The notes beneath the pieces are model-generated. The model saw nothing but the letters and a program-made list of their open reading frames with translations. It was not told where the DNA came from and searched no databases. Shown in pieces: positions 12,301 to 24,842 of a stretch of 64,000 nucleotides of DNA. The number at the start of each line of letters is the position of its first letter. Positions within the stretch are counted from its first letter, which is position 1. The stretch is from NCBI RefSeq assembly GCF_016808095.1, contig NC_068970.1, forward strand, positions 26,952,501 through 27,016,500, read 5' to 3'. Made by a program: the position numbers and the translations under genes. This stretch comes from Vigna angularis. Its lineage: Eukaryota > Streptophyta > Magnoliopsida > Fabales > Fabaceae.

Positions 12301-13036
12301 ATCTTGTAGAATTATGCATCTGGTTTATGCAAACTCATTAGACGAGCAAACCAACAACTTACTCAACGAGTGTTAAATATAAAATGTACTTTGTCATACT
12401 CTGTGGACTAACGTTGAAAAAGACATAAAAAAAGACAATAAACCAATTATTTCATTATAACTTCAAAATCTATTTAAAAATTATAACAGAATAAACTCGA
12501 GAAGCTTAGCACTAATGAGATTGTATACATTATGAATGAAAGAAAAAGTGAAAATGGGATTGTTACTAAAGGTAAAATGAACATTAAGAAAAAGTGAAAA
12601 TGGAACAAAATGAACAAAAATTAAAATTTGATTAAAAAAAAGAAGCTAAAATCACATTAAAATATTTAACAAAAAGCGTAACAAAATTAATATTTAAGCC
12701 TAATATTTATTAAGTGTGTCAAAGTTTTTATAATATTCTCTTACATTGATATTGTCGGTTTTGTTTTGATAATAATTATAGACATAATTATGATATATAA
12801 CAAAGTTAACTTAAATTACATATTTCACATTAAAATGGGTTATTGATGTAAAATAGTAATTCTCAGCGCAAAGCAGTAGGGTTCTTTACTAAAAAGAAGC
12901 ATAACAACAAAGAAAGAAGAACAATCAGTCCATACACAACAGAAACTAAACATCTTCCCTGCTCACAAACATACTCTATCAAATAAACAAAAAGCAAGAA
13001 CTTTATTCTCTAACAAATACTTAATATCATTAAAAC
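12301..13036. other. Intergenic plus 3' UTR of the BAHD gene
   Basis: The right part (about 12880-13036) is the likely 3' untranslated region of the minus-strand gene. The rest shows no gene. Confidence 0.4.
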
Positions 13037-15724
13037 TTAATTATCCTCAAGCAGAAGCCCATTCATCTTGAGTTCAGATTTAAGCTTGGCCATTTCATCT
13101 TCTGGCAAAATCATGGTCACAAACTTCCCATCACCACCATTTTTGATAGATCCTTGTGGCCCCGGATACACCAAAATGGCTCCTTCATCTCCAACCCCTT
13201 GAATGCTGTAGTAAACAAATGTTGGTGTCTGTCCATTCAATCGCAAATCATACAAATTGATCTTTTCCAAGTCCACAAATGTCAAATTGGCACCGTACAC
13301 GAAGAAATCACTCACACCTTCGTCTCTCTCAATTGCTTCTTCAATTTGCTTCCTCTCATCGACACCCAGATCCTCAAGCATTCTTGCCAAAACACTCAAA
13401 TCCGTCTCACCAATACAACATTCACTTCCAGCCTCAATCTTGCTTATCACTTGGTTGTTACCAATAATATCCTTCTCCTTCCTATACGGGTCGCTTCGGC
13501 ACACAGTTACGGTTTTGGGTTCGGATTTTGTCCGAACCCGGGCAACACAGCGCCAGATCATGGCACATAGTGATTCAAAACCAGGGGTTTGGTGATGACT
13601 TGGACCCCAGATTTGTGCTTGCAAGTAGTTCAATTGTGAGCTTGTTATGTTGAAGGAGAATGTGTCCATTTTCTTGTTGTTGGCTGGGATCCAATGATCA
13701 CCCACCGGGTCAATCCGTTTTGCTGAAATTGGATCCTTTTGGGGTCCGGGTTGTCCGGGTGCTGGGACGGATCTTGGAATGTTGGGAAGCATTTTGAGGC
13801 CCAAGTTATTCATTACTCGTCCCCATGAGTTTATAAATTCTGAAGCTGAAAGTGGGTCCCCCAATATATGAGCCCAACTCAGACCCAATGAAATTCCTCC
13901 GCACTTAAATCTAGTTACCTGCATAATCACCAAAGAAACAAGGGTCATTTTCAAAAGCAAAGTTCTATTATTTTTCATAGAAAATTAATTAGTGTCCTTT
14001 TTCACTGCATTTGTTTTTAAAATTTCTAAGGCCTTTTTACGAAGTCCAGTTTTTATTACAAAAATTCAGATTATTTTTTAATTTTACAGAAAATTTTTTT
14101 GGAAATGTCTGAAAAAAGGATCTATCAGAATTTCATAAAATATGTTCTCACTTTTTTGTACCAGTTTTGACTTTTATTCTCATAAGGCACTAGATTCATT
14201 TATATACAACGTAGGAAGGTTTAGGTCTAGGACATTCCTAATAATAACGAAAATAACACATCAACAAGACGAAGAGCGAAAGTAACAGAAACCAATCCGA
14301 CCTTATCACTTTTCAGAAAACAATGCTCCATCATATCATTCATGAAACCCGGTTATAAAAAATAATTATTAGAAGTATTAAATTCATGAAAATATTTTAG
14401 AATTAATTTTTTTATCTTTAAAATTGATCTGTATTAAAATTTATATTTTCAATTTATTTTTAAAATACTCAACTTTTAATAAATATATTACTTTAATTCT
14501 AATACTTACTTTATTACTTTTAAACTAAGGTTGGGACATAAATTTATATCATATTAACTAAATATGTTAATTTTATTTTTATATAGACTTTTAGATATGC
14601 ATTGTAGATAATTGAGGAAGTCACTTTGTAGTCAATTTATAATTGATATTTTTTGTCTCAAAGTGTCAGTTTGTTATTTAGTAAAGGCGAGATTTTACTT
14701 GAATCGTATAATTTTTTTTCCTAATCTAAAATCCAAAATTGTTAATAATTGACATCATTGGAAAAGTAGTATTTAACTTTAAAACAAATTTATGATCAAA
14801 AGTATGCAAAGACGAATAACAACAAAATCGGATAAGAAAGAACATAAGTTGAATATCCTACTATATTAAAAGAAGGCAAGAATTTGTTTCCTGTCTTCTG
14901 GTTTTAAAGAATTTTTTCTCTCACTTGGTAGTCCAATAAGTCTTTGGAAGGTTGTCCCAAAGCACTAATCATTTTATTATTTTATAAAAGCGTTAAATAA
15001 AAAATAAATAGTTAATATTTAAAATATTTAACATATTCAGCACATATTATTCAAAAGAAATAGTTAATAAATTAAAAATAAATGAAAATATTAAAGAGAT
15101 ACTGATCGGGTAATGATACTTTGATAATATTTTAACATCATCTAAGTGTCATTCTGTGATTGATTCATGTTGATGTTTATGATTATTATTATTGATTGTG
15201 GAGTAATTTTAGATTAATCACAAAATGACACGTAAATAATATTAAGATGATGCAAAAATTTTGATTATGAGAAAGTTATATAAAATAAGAGAACGAAGGA
15301 CCTGCAAGAGCACAGGAGGAGAAAAAGAGAGTTCTGGACCAATGACTTGTTGAGAGGCAAGGAGCTTGAAGAGAGAGGAGTCCTTGATGGCTAGCCACTC
15401 CTCAAGGGTTTTGCTGCACTTGCCTTCGATGAACCTTGCGCCACAGTCATTGCACTTTATCAAAGGCCTACCGGAATCTGATCTCCGGAACCTTCCACAG
15501 GCGATGAAGTAATGGTTGAACGAAGTGAACATCGCATCCTTTATTTTCATTATGGTCAGCTCTCCTGTAGCCTCACTATCAAAAAAGTACACAACTCTCA
15601 GGTAGTGCAGTTTCATGGCCAAGTCCAACCCACCCGGGTTGTGGAACACATCCGACCCGGTCGCCCGACCCGGCCCAACTGACGATAGCCTCACATCATG
15701 CACTAAGCTCTCCTCTAAGACCAT
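13037..15724 (-). CDS. CER2/CER26-like BAHD-family protein (ECERIFERUM 26-like), two exons
   Basis: Exon 1 is 15724-15302 and exon 2 is 13918-13037 (CAG|GTCCTT donor, ATGCAG acceptor, phase 0), giving 434 aa, the usual BAHD size. CER2-like proteins act at the ER with the condensing enzyme CER6 to extend fatty acyl chains past C28 for cuticular wax. The BAHD HxxxD motif is present (H158-D162, within WAHILGD). The DFGWG motif is replaced by a D-L-R-L-N-G stretch from D365, as expected for CER2-like members that work without classical acyl-transfer. An in-frame Met lies 34 codons upstream at 15826, but a TATA-like element at 15791-15800 falls between the two Mets. The transcript therefore probably starts near 15760, and I take the ATG at 15724, which opens the conserved start MVLEESLV. 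The family call is firm; the chain-length role is inferred from the family. Confidence 0.9.
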
Positions 15725-15787
15725 TGCGCTCTCGTTTGGAGAATTTGGTTTTTGCTTGTTGTTGTTGTTGCAGTGTGAGTGTCTCCA

Positions 15788-15802
15788 TGAGCATAAATAG
15801 AG
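15788..15802 (-). promoter_or_regulatory. TATA box of the CER26-like gene
   Basis: CTATTTATGC on the minus strand lies 67-76 bp before the chosen ATG. This predicts a leader of about 35 nt and excludes the upstream in-frame Met at 15826 from the main transcript. Confidence 0.5.
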
Positions 15803-15839
15803 TGATGGAGTGGTGTCATGGACCACGGACCATCCAATC

Positions 15840-16780
15840 TAACGACTGGTTGGAGCTTTAATGGCAACTTATTGCGCGTTTCTCTCCCATTGGCTCGTAC
15901 ACAAACAGACGGTTACAAACGCTGTTAATAACTCTATTAACATCATTTTCTCTCTCTTCATTACCCACTATTGTTGTGTTAATCTGTCAAATTATATTTT
16001 CGCATACACTGTTTGGTATATCTAATTAATGAAAATATAATTTCCAACACCATACTTCCCTACTTTTATTCTCTCATTGGTATGTAAATATTTCTCTTAC
16101 TTTTTTTTTTTTAAAAAATCTCTATCTTTTTTCTTTTTAGCTTTTGTCTATTTAAATCTTATATCTTTTAAAATTCGACTGCACTTTATAGTAGTTGGAG
16201 AATTTAGTAGCCTTTTAATTAGAACGGTAAGTGATTTCTTAGGTGAGTTGGGAGCTTGTTAAAGAATAAAAGTTTTAAATGAAAGAAATCGCTTTAGGTA
16301 ATTTTAACTAATGAATTTGAGTGATTTCTTGGCAAGATTTTAGAAATATAATATTCTATGGCATGTTGAGTTTGAAGCTTTTCTCCAAGAATTTTACTCA
16401 ATCTTGAATACAAGATTTTTTCTTTTTGCAAATGAAACTAGAATTCATCTAACTTTGAAGAACATTTATTGAATGTGCGTTTTAGTTGTGATCAATGTTT
16501 TGTCTGTGATCAAATTAAGTATAGTAGAGTTTCTACCCTATTTAAAATGAGTTAACTAGGATTGTCGAACTCAAATAGTTTCTCAACAAATTTAATATTA
16601 ATAGTGCTCAAAAAGTCTATAATAAGATGGAAAACACGAAAAACAATAATAGAGATAACAATTATATAAAGATATGAAAAAGTAATAGGGATTGTAATGG
16701 ACAATATAAAGATAACAATTAAATAAAGATAAGTTGATTAGTTTTTTCATAGTTAAATTTTTAAAATTAATAACTAAATA
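15840..16780. other. Upstream region of the BAHD gene; no other gene
   Basis: Pyrimidine-rich patches and AT-rich sequence. No ORF with family resemblance and no element ends. Confidence 0.4.
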
Positions 16781-16784
16781 AATT

Positions 16785-17165
16785 TGTTAAGTCTCTCACT
16801 CGTTTCAAATGTGTACAGTGAGATTAAATTTATACTTCACATGCTTTAAGAGATTATTTTAAATATGTATGAACTAATTAAATAAATGTTAATTAATTCA
16901 TGAAGTTCCTAACTCTTTTCATAAATATACGAGTGAGATTTTTTTATATCTTATGTTTGAAGCATATACATTTGAAGTTCTATTCTCTTACGTTTTGTAT
17001 TATAAACACACAAGTACACAAGTTTGAATCAATCAAACAAGAGTCAATTAATTCATTTAATTTCTCACTCGTTTCAAGCTAATACGAGTGACATTTTATA
17101 TATACACTTCACTCGTTTTAAGTGTATATGGATGAAACATTGTTTATACCTCACATACTCAAGTG
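16785..17165. repeat. Degenerate repeat with CACTCGTTTCAA modules
   Basis: Three or four related modules contain 'CTCACTCGTTTCAA', then about ten bases, then 'AGTGAGATT' or 'ACGAGTGACATT', followed by 'ATACTTCACATGC'. Within modules ACTCGT and ACGAGT can pair (for example around 17066-17090). Strongly decayed and unclassified. Confidence 0.4.
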
Positions 17166-17996
17166 AAGATTTACTCTTTCATTTTTAAAATGTTATTAGA
17201 ATTAAAAAAATTCAAAAAATTTCTAGTTAAAGAATAAGATTGAATTATTAACAATCATTACAAAAACAACCTTAAGAATAAAAATCAAAACTAAAAAAAT
17301 AGATAAAATATACTTTGTTTATAAGAAATTAAAGAATAACACTTTAATGCATATAACCTCAAAACTAGAGAAATTAATTTTTTAAGACAAATATTATTTC
17401 CATAATTTAAAATGAATTTTATGAAAAGGAAAAAATCATTTTAAATTTTGAGGCACTAAAATTAAAAAAAAAATTATATTTTACGGACATCCTAACAAAC
17501 ATTTACTTGTTTTACATAACCTATATAAATAATTCAAAATTTTAAGAGAAATAATTAACAACAAATGTAAGAATTAAAATTTATCAAAAAAGTAAGATAA
17601 TAACTGCTAGAATTCTCTTTGACAACTAACTGTTTCAGCTTCGTAACCGAATACATTTAGTGAGAATCTTAAATTTAAGTCAAATCTGATGAGATAGAAG
17701 TGTTGCATTAAATTCTATCTTACAAATAAAAATATTTTTAAATATAATAATTAGATTAACTTGTAAAATATAAAAATGCAAATAAAAAATTATAAAATTG
17801 CAACCTTTTCAACATTTTAACATTGAAATTTGCAAGAGGAATTTAAAAATAATTTTACAGGATGATATCAACTTAAAGTGAAAATCATTTAAACAGGTCT
17901 GTTCACATATATCATGAGTTACCAATTTCCATATGCATAATTTAGTAGATTAAATAAAATATATGGTACAAATTGATATAAAACACTATTCATTTA

Positions 17997-18177
17997 TTTA
18001 TAATTTTATAATTTTATGATTTTATAATTTTATAATTATATGATTTTGTAATTTTATAATTTTATGTTTTTATAATTGTATGATTCGTTAATTTTATTAT
18101 TTTATGATTTTTTAATTTTATGATTTTGTTGTTTTTTAATTTTATAATTTTATATTTTATCATTTTATAATTTTACA
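17997..18177. repeat. AT minisatellite, unit about ATAATTTT(A/G)
   Basis: About 180 bp built from 8-9 bp units such as ATAATTTTATGATTTT, with drift. Likely slippage-generated. It ends about 140 bp before the Mutator-like element. Confidence 0.8.
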
Positions 18178-18314
18178 AAAAGTGATAGACAGAAAAAAGA
18201 GAAATGTGTTTAAAGAGAATGTAATGTTTATAAAATAAAACTCGGTTACTAGATTTCATTTTCATAGCTCAAACATTTTTTTAATTAAATAATTGAGTTT
18301 AATTGATAATCTTA

Positions 18315-19511
18315 GATTAAATATGATTTTCACTGCCAACTATAATGTGATTGAAGTTTTCTTCCCTCCTTAAAATTATGATTCATTTTCTTCTTTTTTC
18401 TTTTAAAAAGTCTCAGATGTAGTTTTCCACGACTAACAAGATTAGTCTTTTTATAACGAGGCTAACGGTGTACTACATAACATGCTGCATATAATAACAC
18501 ACGATCGCCATGTCATCATTTTTCCCACTAAAAATCGTAACACCATGAACCACCATCAGCCACCACCTATTGACGTGAGCGACTACTTCACGAACCACCG
18601 TAAATTCTTAACTATGGTGAATCACGACCACATTCCACTAATGCCAGCGACGTAATAGATCTCTACATAAACCTTGCCTCCTCCATTAGTAAACATTCTC
18701 CACCGTGAGCAACCAGAACACGAGCATCCACTTAAGTCTTGCCGGAGCACAAACAAACGAAAACCCTAAATTATGACAACAACCAAAAATAATGAACCTT
18801 AAAGGAAAAACGAACACCTATAGCAAACTACTTCGCGACAACTTCACACAACCACCATAGCCACCTACCCAACATCAATCACAACGTCCACCATAGAATC
18901 GCACCAATGTTCACCCACCTACAAAAACCCAACACAGAATCCAGACTTGTTTGTCTACCACAGTTCCATTTTAGACAACCCCTAAATCAAATCTCTAATC
19001 GTAAATGACTGCTTCATGCCTCCATCATGTTCAACATCACATCAATTGTAGACCAAGTCATGCCACCGAAATCGTAAATCACACAATTAGAACAAACCTA
19101 CAAATCAAATCAGAACCCACACAAAGACGAAAACCCCAGACCATGTATCCTTAAATCTAAAACATAATCACAAAACGCCATCAGCCGCCATCGAACCATC
19201 CTTAACCATTCTCTTTTGCAAGCATGGAAACCCTAATCTTGGGTGAATGCTTGGTTGGGCAATCCTTACCTCATCAAAAGTTAATTTTAATTCAAAAAAT
19301 AAAATTAAAGATGTGGCAGCCACATGTTATTACATTCAATAGGTTATGTGGCACACCGTTAGCCACATTAAAAGAAGACTAATGTGGTTAGTCGTGAAGG
19401 ACTACATCTGAAACTTTTTAAAAGGAGAGGGATGAAAATAGATCAAAGTTTCGAAGAGGGACGAAAACTAAAATCGTATATAGTTTATGGACCAAAAACA
19501 TATTTAGCCAT
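18315..19511. mobile_element. Non-autonomous Mutator-like element (MULE 1, 1197 bp)
   Basis: Terminal inverted repeats of about 170 bp. The left end contains CTTTTAAAAAGTCTCAGATG and CTAACGGTGT; the right end carries their complements in the same order. The flanking 9-bp sequences ATAATCTTA (18306-18314) and ATAATCTTC (19512-19520) fit a Mutator-type target duplication with one change. The interior is C- and A-rich, unlike the flanks, with CCACCATC-type words and no intact transposase. It may derive from captured host sequence. Confidence 0.75.
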
Positions 19512-19697
19512 ATAATCTTCTACCTTAACTTTTGTAGCTCTATCATTTAACCATCTCCTCTACACCTTTCATTTACTCCTACACTTATAATTTTTCTAGA
19601 CCCTTATATTCTCTCAATAAAATAAATTTTTGTCCTAAAAAATGTACTTACCAAGAAATTAAATAAAAGTAAATCCTTCTTATATATTTTTAAATTG

Positions 19698-20930
19698 CTA
19701 TGTAATATTTTCTGTTTTCTCATCCCAAATCACCTTCACTAGATTTATAACTTTTCCTCTATGTTGCTTGATCTGATTATCCACCACCCTGATTGGCCTA
19801 ATTCTAAAAGGTAAGTCTTCTCGAACTTGAACATCATCCAACTTCAACACATGACTAGAATGAGGCATGTAGTTTCTCTTTTGGGATACATGAAACATGT
19901 GTCGAAGGTTAGCTAACTGAGGAAGTAAAACAACCTCATAAATCATTGGACCAATCTCCTTAAGAATTTGATATGGTACAATGGACTTATGAGGCAACTT
20001 CTTAGACCTTAAAGCTATTCCCACATTAGTTATAAGTGTTACTCACAGAAAAGCGTGATCTCTAACATCAAACTCTAGAGGCCTTCTCGTTTGATCAACA
20101 TATGAATTTTGTCTAATTTGTGAAGCTATAATTTTTTCTTGTATTAACTTTACTTTTGGTTTGTTTTAGAAACTTAAGCCCCACTTCCATTAACTCTCTA
20201 TCTTAATATGAACACAAGGGAGTTTTGTAGCTTCTTACAAAGCCTTATATGGAGCTATGCCAATACTAGCACAGAAGTTATTGTTGTAGATGAACACCAC
20301 TAGAGGTAGAACTTCATCCCAACACCCTAGCTTTTGCAAAACATAGGTTCTCAACAACAAATCCTCTAATGATTGGATTGTCCTTTCTATTTGACAATCT
20401 ATTTGAGGATAAGAAGAAAAATGCATCCTCAAACTACTCCCAAAGCCTCTTACAACATCTACTAGAATCTAGAGGTGAGCCTTGGATCCATATATAACAT
20501 TATGCTAGATGACACTCCATGAAACCTTACTATTTTCTTGATATACAATTGTATCAACTTAGTTATATACATTCTCAGGTTCACAAGCAAGAAGTGGACA
20601 CTCTTGGTCAACTTGTGAACCATAACCTATATTGCATCATGACCTCATACAAACCTTGGCACTGTGTAACAAAATTCTTAGCAATGTTATCCCACTTCGA
20701 TTCAAAAATGTCTAATTGCTACAATGTACCACCAATTCTTTTAAGTTCTTCTTTGGACCTTTTACAAGTTAAGAATGCAACAATAGGTTAGCCTACATTT
20801 GTCTTTATACTAAACCACCAAAATGATTCCTTAAGGTTTTTATACACGTTAGTCATGTTGGGATGAATGTCGAGACGACTCTTGTGTCCTTTCTCAAGGA
20901 TAATTCCTTTCATCTTTTCATTTGTTAACA
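19698..20930 (-). pseudogene. Ty3-gypsy integrase and chromodomain relic
   Basis: On the minus strand three pieces follow in order. First, 20930-20440 is a heavily frameshifted integrase core with LHGVSSSI and MDPRLTSRF. Next, 20432-20235 is an open stretch with 'PQIDCQIERTIQSLEDLL' (normally PQTDGQSERT), SWDE-like GCWDE and the AYNN-like IYNNN, ASIGIAPYKAL. Last, 20024-19698 is the chromoviral C-terminus with FHVSQKRNY, LKLDDVQVREDL and LVKVIWDE. These are hallmarks of plant chromoviruses. No reverse transcriptase, gag or LTRs are recognisable beside it, and stops and frameshifts break it, so it is dead. Clade (Tekay/Del-like) is a guess. Confidence 0.85.
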
Positions 20931-21990
20931 AACTCTAACTTTAAACCTTAAGATTTCATCACTGATAATGATTGATTTTACGTGTTTTTGTGAATAAATC
21001 AACTACTTCATAACTTTTACCTTGTTCTGTTCCCAAGTTTAATGTGTTTTTATGTTTTCTTGTGTTTTAGTTAGTATATGCTTGTTTTACCTCTAATATC
21101 TCTTTTAACATGTGAAATAAGGAAATATGAAGTAATTCTCGTGGACGAAAACAAGTCGAAACTCAAGGAAGAACATGAGACAACAAAAGATGGAATTTAG
21201 GTGAATACCTACACTAGGTGCCACAAGAGTTATGTTCAGTGCTGCAAACACAATGAAAATAATAACGCTATTCACTAGCACTATTCACTTGAATAATAGC
21301 GTTGAGTAGCGAAATAATGATGTTGAGTGTCATTTTTTGTGAGAGAATCAACGCTAAATGATGTTGATATGACATTGAGCGGTGGCGTCGTTGAGATGCC
21401 AAAATATGTTATTTAAACATTCTTCTTGTGCGGTTTTGCAAAATTCTCTTCCCCCCACACTTTATTCTTCAGCTAGAACCATTGAGAAAGGCTCTTGGAG
21501 GCTATTTGAGGTGCTATGAAACTCTTCCTTCTCCTCGTTAGGCTTCAATATTCATCAATGGTGATTTTGACCCTTTTGGGGTTGAGGAGGAAGATGAGTC
21601 ACAAATTGAAGGTGTTGATGTAAATGGGAGGTGCAATTGGAGCATGGAACAACTACGAAAAACCTAGGGAGAGAGCTGCATCTTCACTATGGTTTCCAAT
21701 TCCTTCCATAATTCTCTAATTTTGTAGAACCCTAAGTTCTCCATTATGGAAGGTTATCCTATTTAATGGGATTAAATGTGATAAATTGAATTCTTAGGTA
21801 AATTTGTGTTGTTAATATATACATGCATTTCCAATTCAAGTTAGTATTTGATTTCCATGCTTAATGCTTGTCTTAGCTTGATCATCTATAACTTGAATTG
21901 TGATTTTTTGTCGAGACAAAATTAGAATGTCTAGCAACCCAAGTTTTGAAGCTTATCAAATAACACTCATGAAATATTTCATATAATGTT
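20931..21990. repeat. Unclassified repeat-like region
   Basis: Short words AACGCTATTCAC, ATAGCGTTGAGTAGCG and ATTGAGCGGTGGCGTCG (21267-21395) recall the hairpin words in the LTR at 57.3 kb. There is no ORF and no clear ends. It may be LTR-derived. Confidence 0.3.
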
Positions 21991-22799
21991 TAAGTAAAGA
22001 AAATATTTTTCAAATATATCATCCAATAGACAATACATGTATCTAACATTGTTAGACAAACAACGTTTGAATGTCTAAAAGGTCGACTCATCACAAAAAG
22101 CGTATTACTGAGAGAAGCATCTCTTTGTGACTCAAACAACATTTTTATCTAAGCAGAAGTCTTATGAAATATATTTTCTAAGAAAGATGCCAAAATATAT
22201 TTTGAGAAACATATGTAAACAACTAATCAATATAATATCTAAAATACTACTTAGATTGATGTTAAATGATGGGAAACCTCTAACAAGAAGTATCCTAACA
22301 TCTACATTTTAAAAGTTGTTTAAAACAATAACGTCTAAAGAAGAAATAACTTATAACGTATGAAGCTAAACTTATGTATAACATTTCTAGACCAAGCTAT
22401 CTAAATAAATTAGAAAACAATAAACTATGTATGGTAACACTAATCTTTTGTTTTATCTAAAAGAAAGTTTCTTTTTTTGAAATCATCTAATAGACTATTT
22501 AAGCAAAACAAGTTAGTGTCTCATGAATATAAAAGTCTATCTCTTGTATAAAACTAAGGATAAAATAATTCTTTATTCAATACAAGTGTTATATCAAGCA
22601 AAGCTTCTAAAGATAACATCGTCTGATGAATGACAATTAAACATTATAGCCTTTGAAAATCCATCTTAGGTTTACACCATGCTATAAGTTTTACCATCAA
22701 ACGATGCTTTAATTAAGTGATGTTGGCATACACAAGAATGCTCTGAACACATAATGTACTCTACAATCACCAACGAGTAAAATATTTAATATTATACGA
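21991..22799. other. Intergenic, no gene
   Basis: AT-rich, with no ORF of recognisable family. It could be a decayed part of repeat family R1, which follows. Confidence 0.3.
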
Positions 22800-23250
22800 A
22801 AAAGTGTTTCTATACTTGCAACCCTTCTGATTTAGCATGTTGTCGAGATCTCGAAATTATCCTTTAAATGCGTAGACGCTTGACTTGGTAAATGTGTATG
22901 AATGATAGTAATTTTTGATGTGTTATTCAGAATATATACTGTAGCGTTTTGTAAGAACTTCTTTTGAAGAATATGATCATTTAGCTTGGAAGATTCTTGA
23001 TTTAGAAAATAAAGCGCAATTGCAGGTTTTTCTAAGAGGATCATTTAGACAAGAGAAGAGATAATTGCACAAGTGATTTTATACAGGATCGCTTCAATTG
23101 AGCTACGTTCAGTCTCCTTCGCAGAGGCTTCCACTATAATCTTCACATGATTACAAATGAGTATTAGCACCACTCTTGGTACTTAACAACTTTAGCCAAG
23201 ATTTCCTTTGAGTATTCGCACAACTCCTAGTACTCAGTGTTAAGAGAAAA
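22800..23250 (+). repeat. Dispersed repeat family R1, copy 2 (left half)
   Basis: Parallels 8270-8770. It has ATATATACTGTAG followed by GTAAGAACTTC, the 'GAGCTACGTTCAGTCTCCTTCG' region and the GAGTATTCGCACAACTCCT phrase. It runs in the same orientation as copy 1. Confidence 0.55.
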
Positions 23251-23269
23251 TCGTTTATGCACCCAACGC

Positions 23270-24700
23270 TATCATATTTTGAAGTTTAATAAAATAACAT
23301 TAAAACGTGATAATAATCTAAAATCAACTTAGGGTGAAAAACCTAAAACCAAAATCCTTAAACACAAAAAACCTACAAAAAGACTTCAAACTAGAATCCA
23401 CAACATAGAAAAGTTTAGGAAAACACTTAGGATTTTAGGTAATAGAAAAACATCTAGGCCAAAACACCCAGATGCATTACTAAACGCTATTGTGCCTAAA
23501 TCGTCTAAGAGAGTTGAAGTAAAATGCTTAATGCTCATCGTACCTGAAAAAGGTATTCAACATAACTCTTGGAAGAAAACAGTTGAGACAATGTCTTTCA
23601 CAAAACACTTTAAAAGACTTTAAATACGAAGACATAAAAAAGAAAGTTTTAACAAGTTAAGCGCTATCTGTCTAAAAAGAGACAAAACCAAAAGAAGCGT
23701 TTACTTGACTAAACGATATCATAAGCTTAAACAATGCTTCGTCCAACGATGAAGTCTCTATACAATACTTCATATCTTTAGAAAAAGGCTTAATTTCAAA
23801 AAGCTACCTAATGGTGGGAAATCAAAAGGCACTTTGTTGCTCTGAGCAAGCATTAAATGACATTAAATGATCAATGTTCAAAAACAACAAAGGTGATAAG
23901 AAAAGACATATCTGCTGCATGAACAATTATTCTATTCCTTACAGATAAGTTATTCTACACACATCCATAGAGCTACAAATCAAATATCAAAAGTGAACGT
24001 TAGAGACAAAGGAGATATTTAAAGAATGTTCTTCTCTTGAAGCCATACCTAAAAGGAACATACAACCTACTTCAAGCAAAGTATTGAAAAAGCATGTCTG
24101 CTCTGACAAGTTGACTTACCTAACGGTGGTTGTACGAAGAAAAAAAAGAGAAACACACGAGTATCAAGGCTAAAAGTTTAGTCTAACGAAAAATATTAAT
24201 GAAGTCTTTAAGTAGAAGGTTTTTCGAAAAGAAAATCAAGAGGATAACTTAAAAGGATAGTCAAGTGAGGAGCTTACAACGAAACATTCATCTTACAAGC
24301 ATTCAAGAGAAAAGAAAGCAAATAGCTCAAGAAAAAGAATACATCTAGGTTGAAGAGAAGAGAAGAGAATAGAAAAAGAGAAAAGAAATTCTCTCATACT
24401 TCGTTGTTGTATTGCTTATTATTGTAAGAGAAAAGAGAGAAACACCTACGAGTATTTAGACTACTTTATATTGTAATCAAATCCTCTTTGTGAGAGATAT
24501 AGTCTGAACTACTTGTAAGAAATCGTTGATTACAATTCTGAAGAGAATTAAAATACTTACAACTGAATTTAGTTTGAGTTGAAGAATCTTAGCAAGGTTG
24601 CTAAGTACCAGGAGTGGTTTGAATACTCAAAGGAAATCTCGGCTAGGGTTGTTGAGTACCAGAAGTGGTGGTAATACTCAAAGGAAACTCGACTAGGAGA
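23270..24700 (-). repeat. Dispersed repeat family R1, copy 3 (inverted)
   Basis: Read on the minus strand, 24680-24380 matches 8690-8930 (TTACAAGTNGT..., AATTGCAATCAACGATTTCTTACAAG region). 23800-23280 matches 9040-9530, including TCTAAAGATA and ATCGTTGGACGAAG. Copies 2 and 3 therefore meet head to head near 23260. About 23460-23970 also matches 35180-35690 directly. No ORF. Confidence 0.5.
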
Positions 24701-24702
24701 TA

Positions 24703-24842
24703 GTGGCCATGTTCCATGCTCTTAATGGAGATGATTTCCCTTAGATATTAGCCATGTGTCACTATAGGAATGGAGAGGATTCTCCCATGTTAGTAGCCAC
24801 ATGTCCTTCTCATAATGGAGAGGATTTTTGCCTTGATTTCCA
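24703..24842 (+). repeat. Three-copy tandem repeat (about 50 bp)
   Basis: Units contain AGCCATGT..., then AATGGAGAGGATTT or a variant. There are three diverged copies and no coding sense. Confidence 0.5.

Noticed and set aside
13154..13595. Plus-strand frames opposite the BAHD exon
   Set aside because: Antisense shadows of a clear BAHD coding exon.
15725..15826. 34-residue N-terminal extension of the CER26-like protein
   Set aside because: A TATA box lies between the two starts, and the extension is unlike the family's N-terminus.
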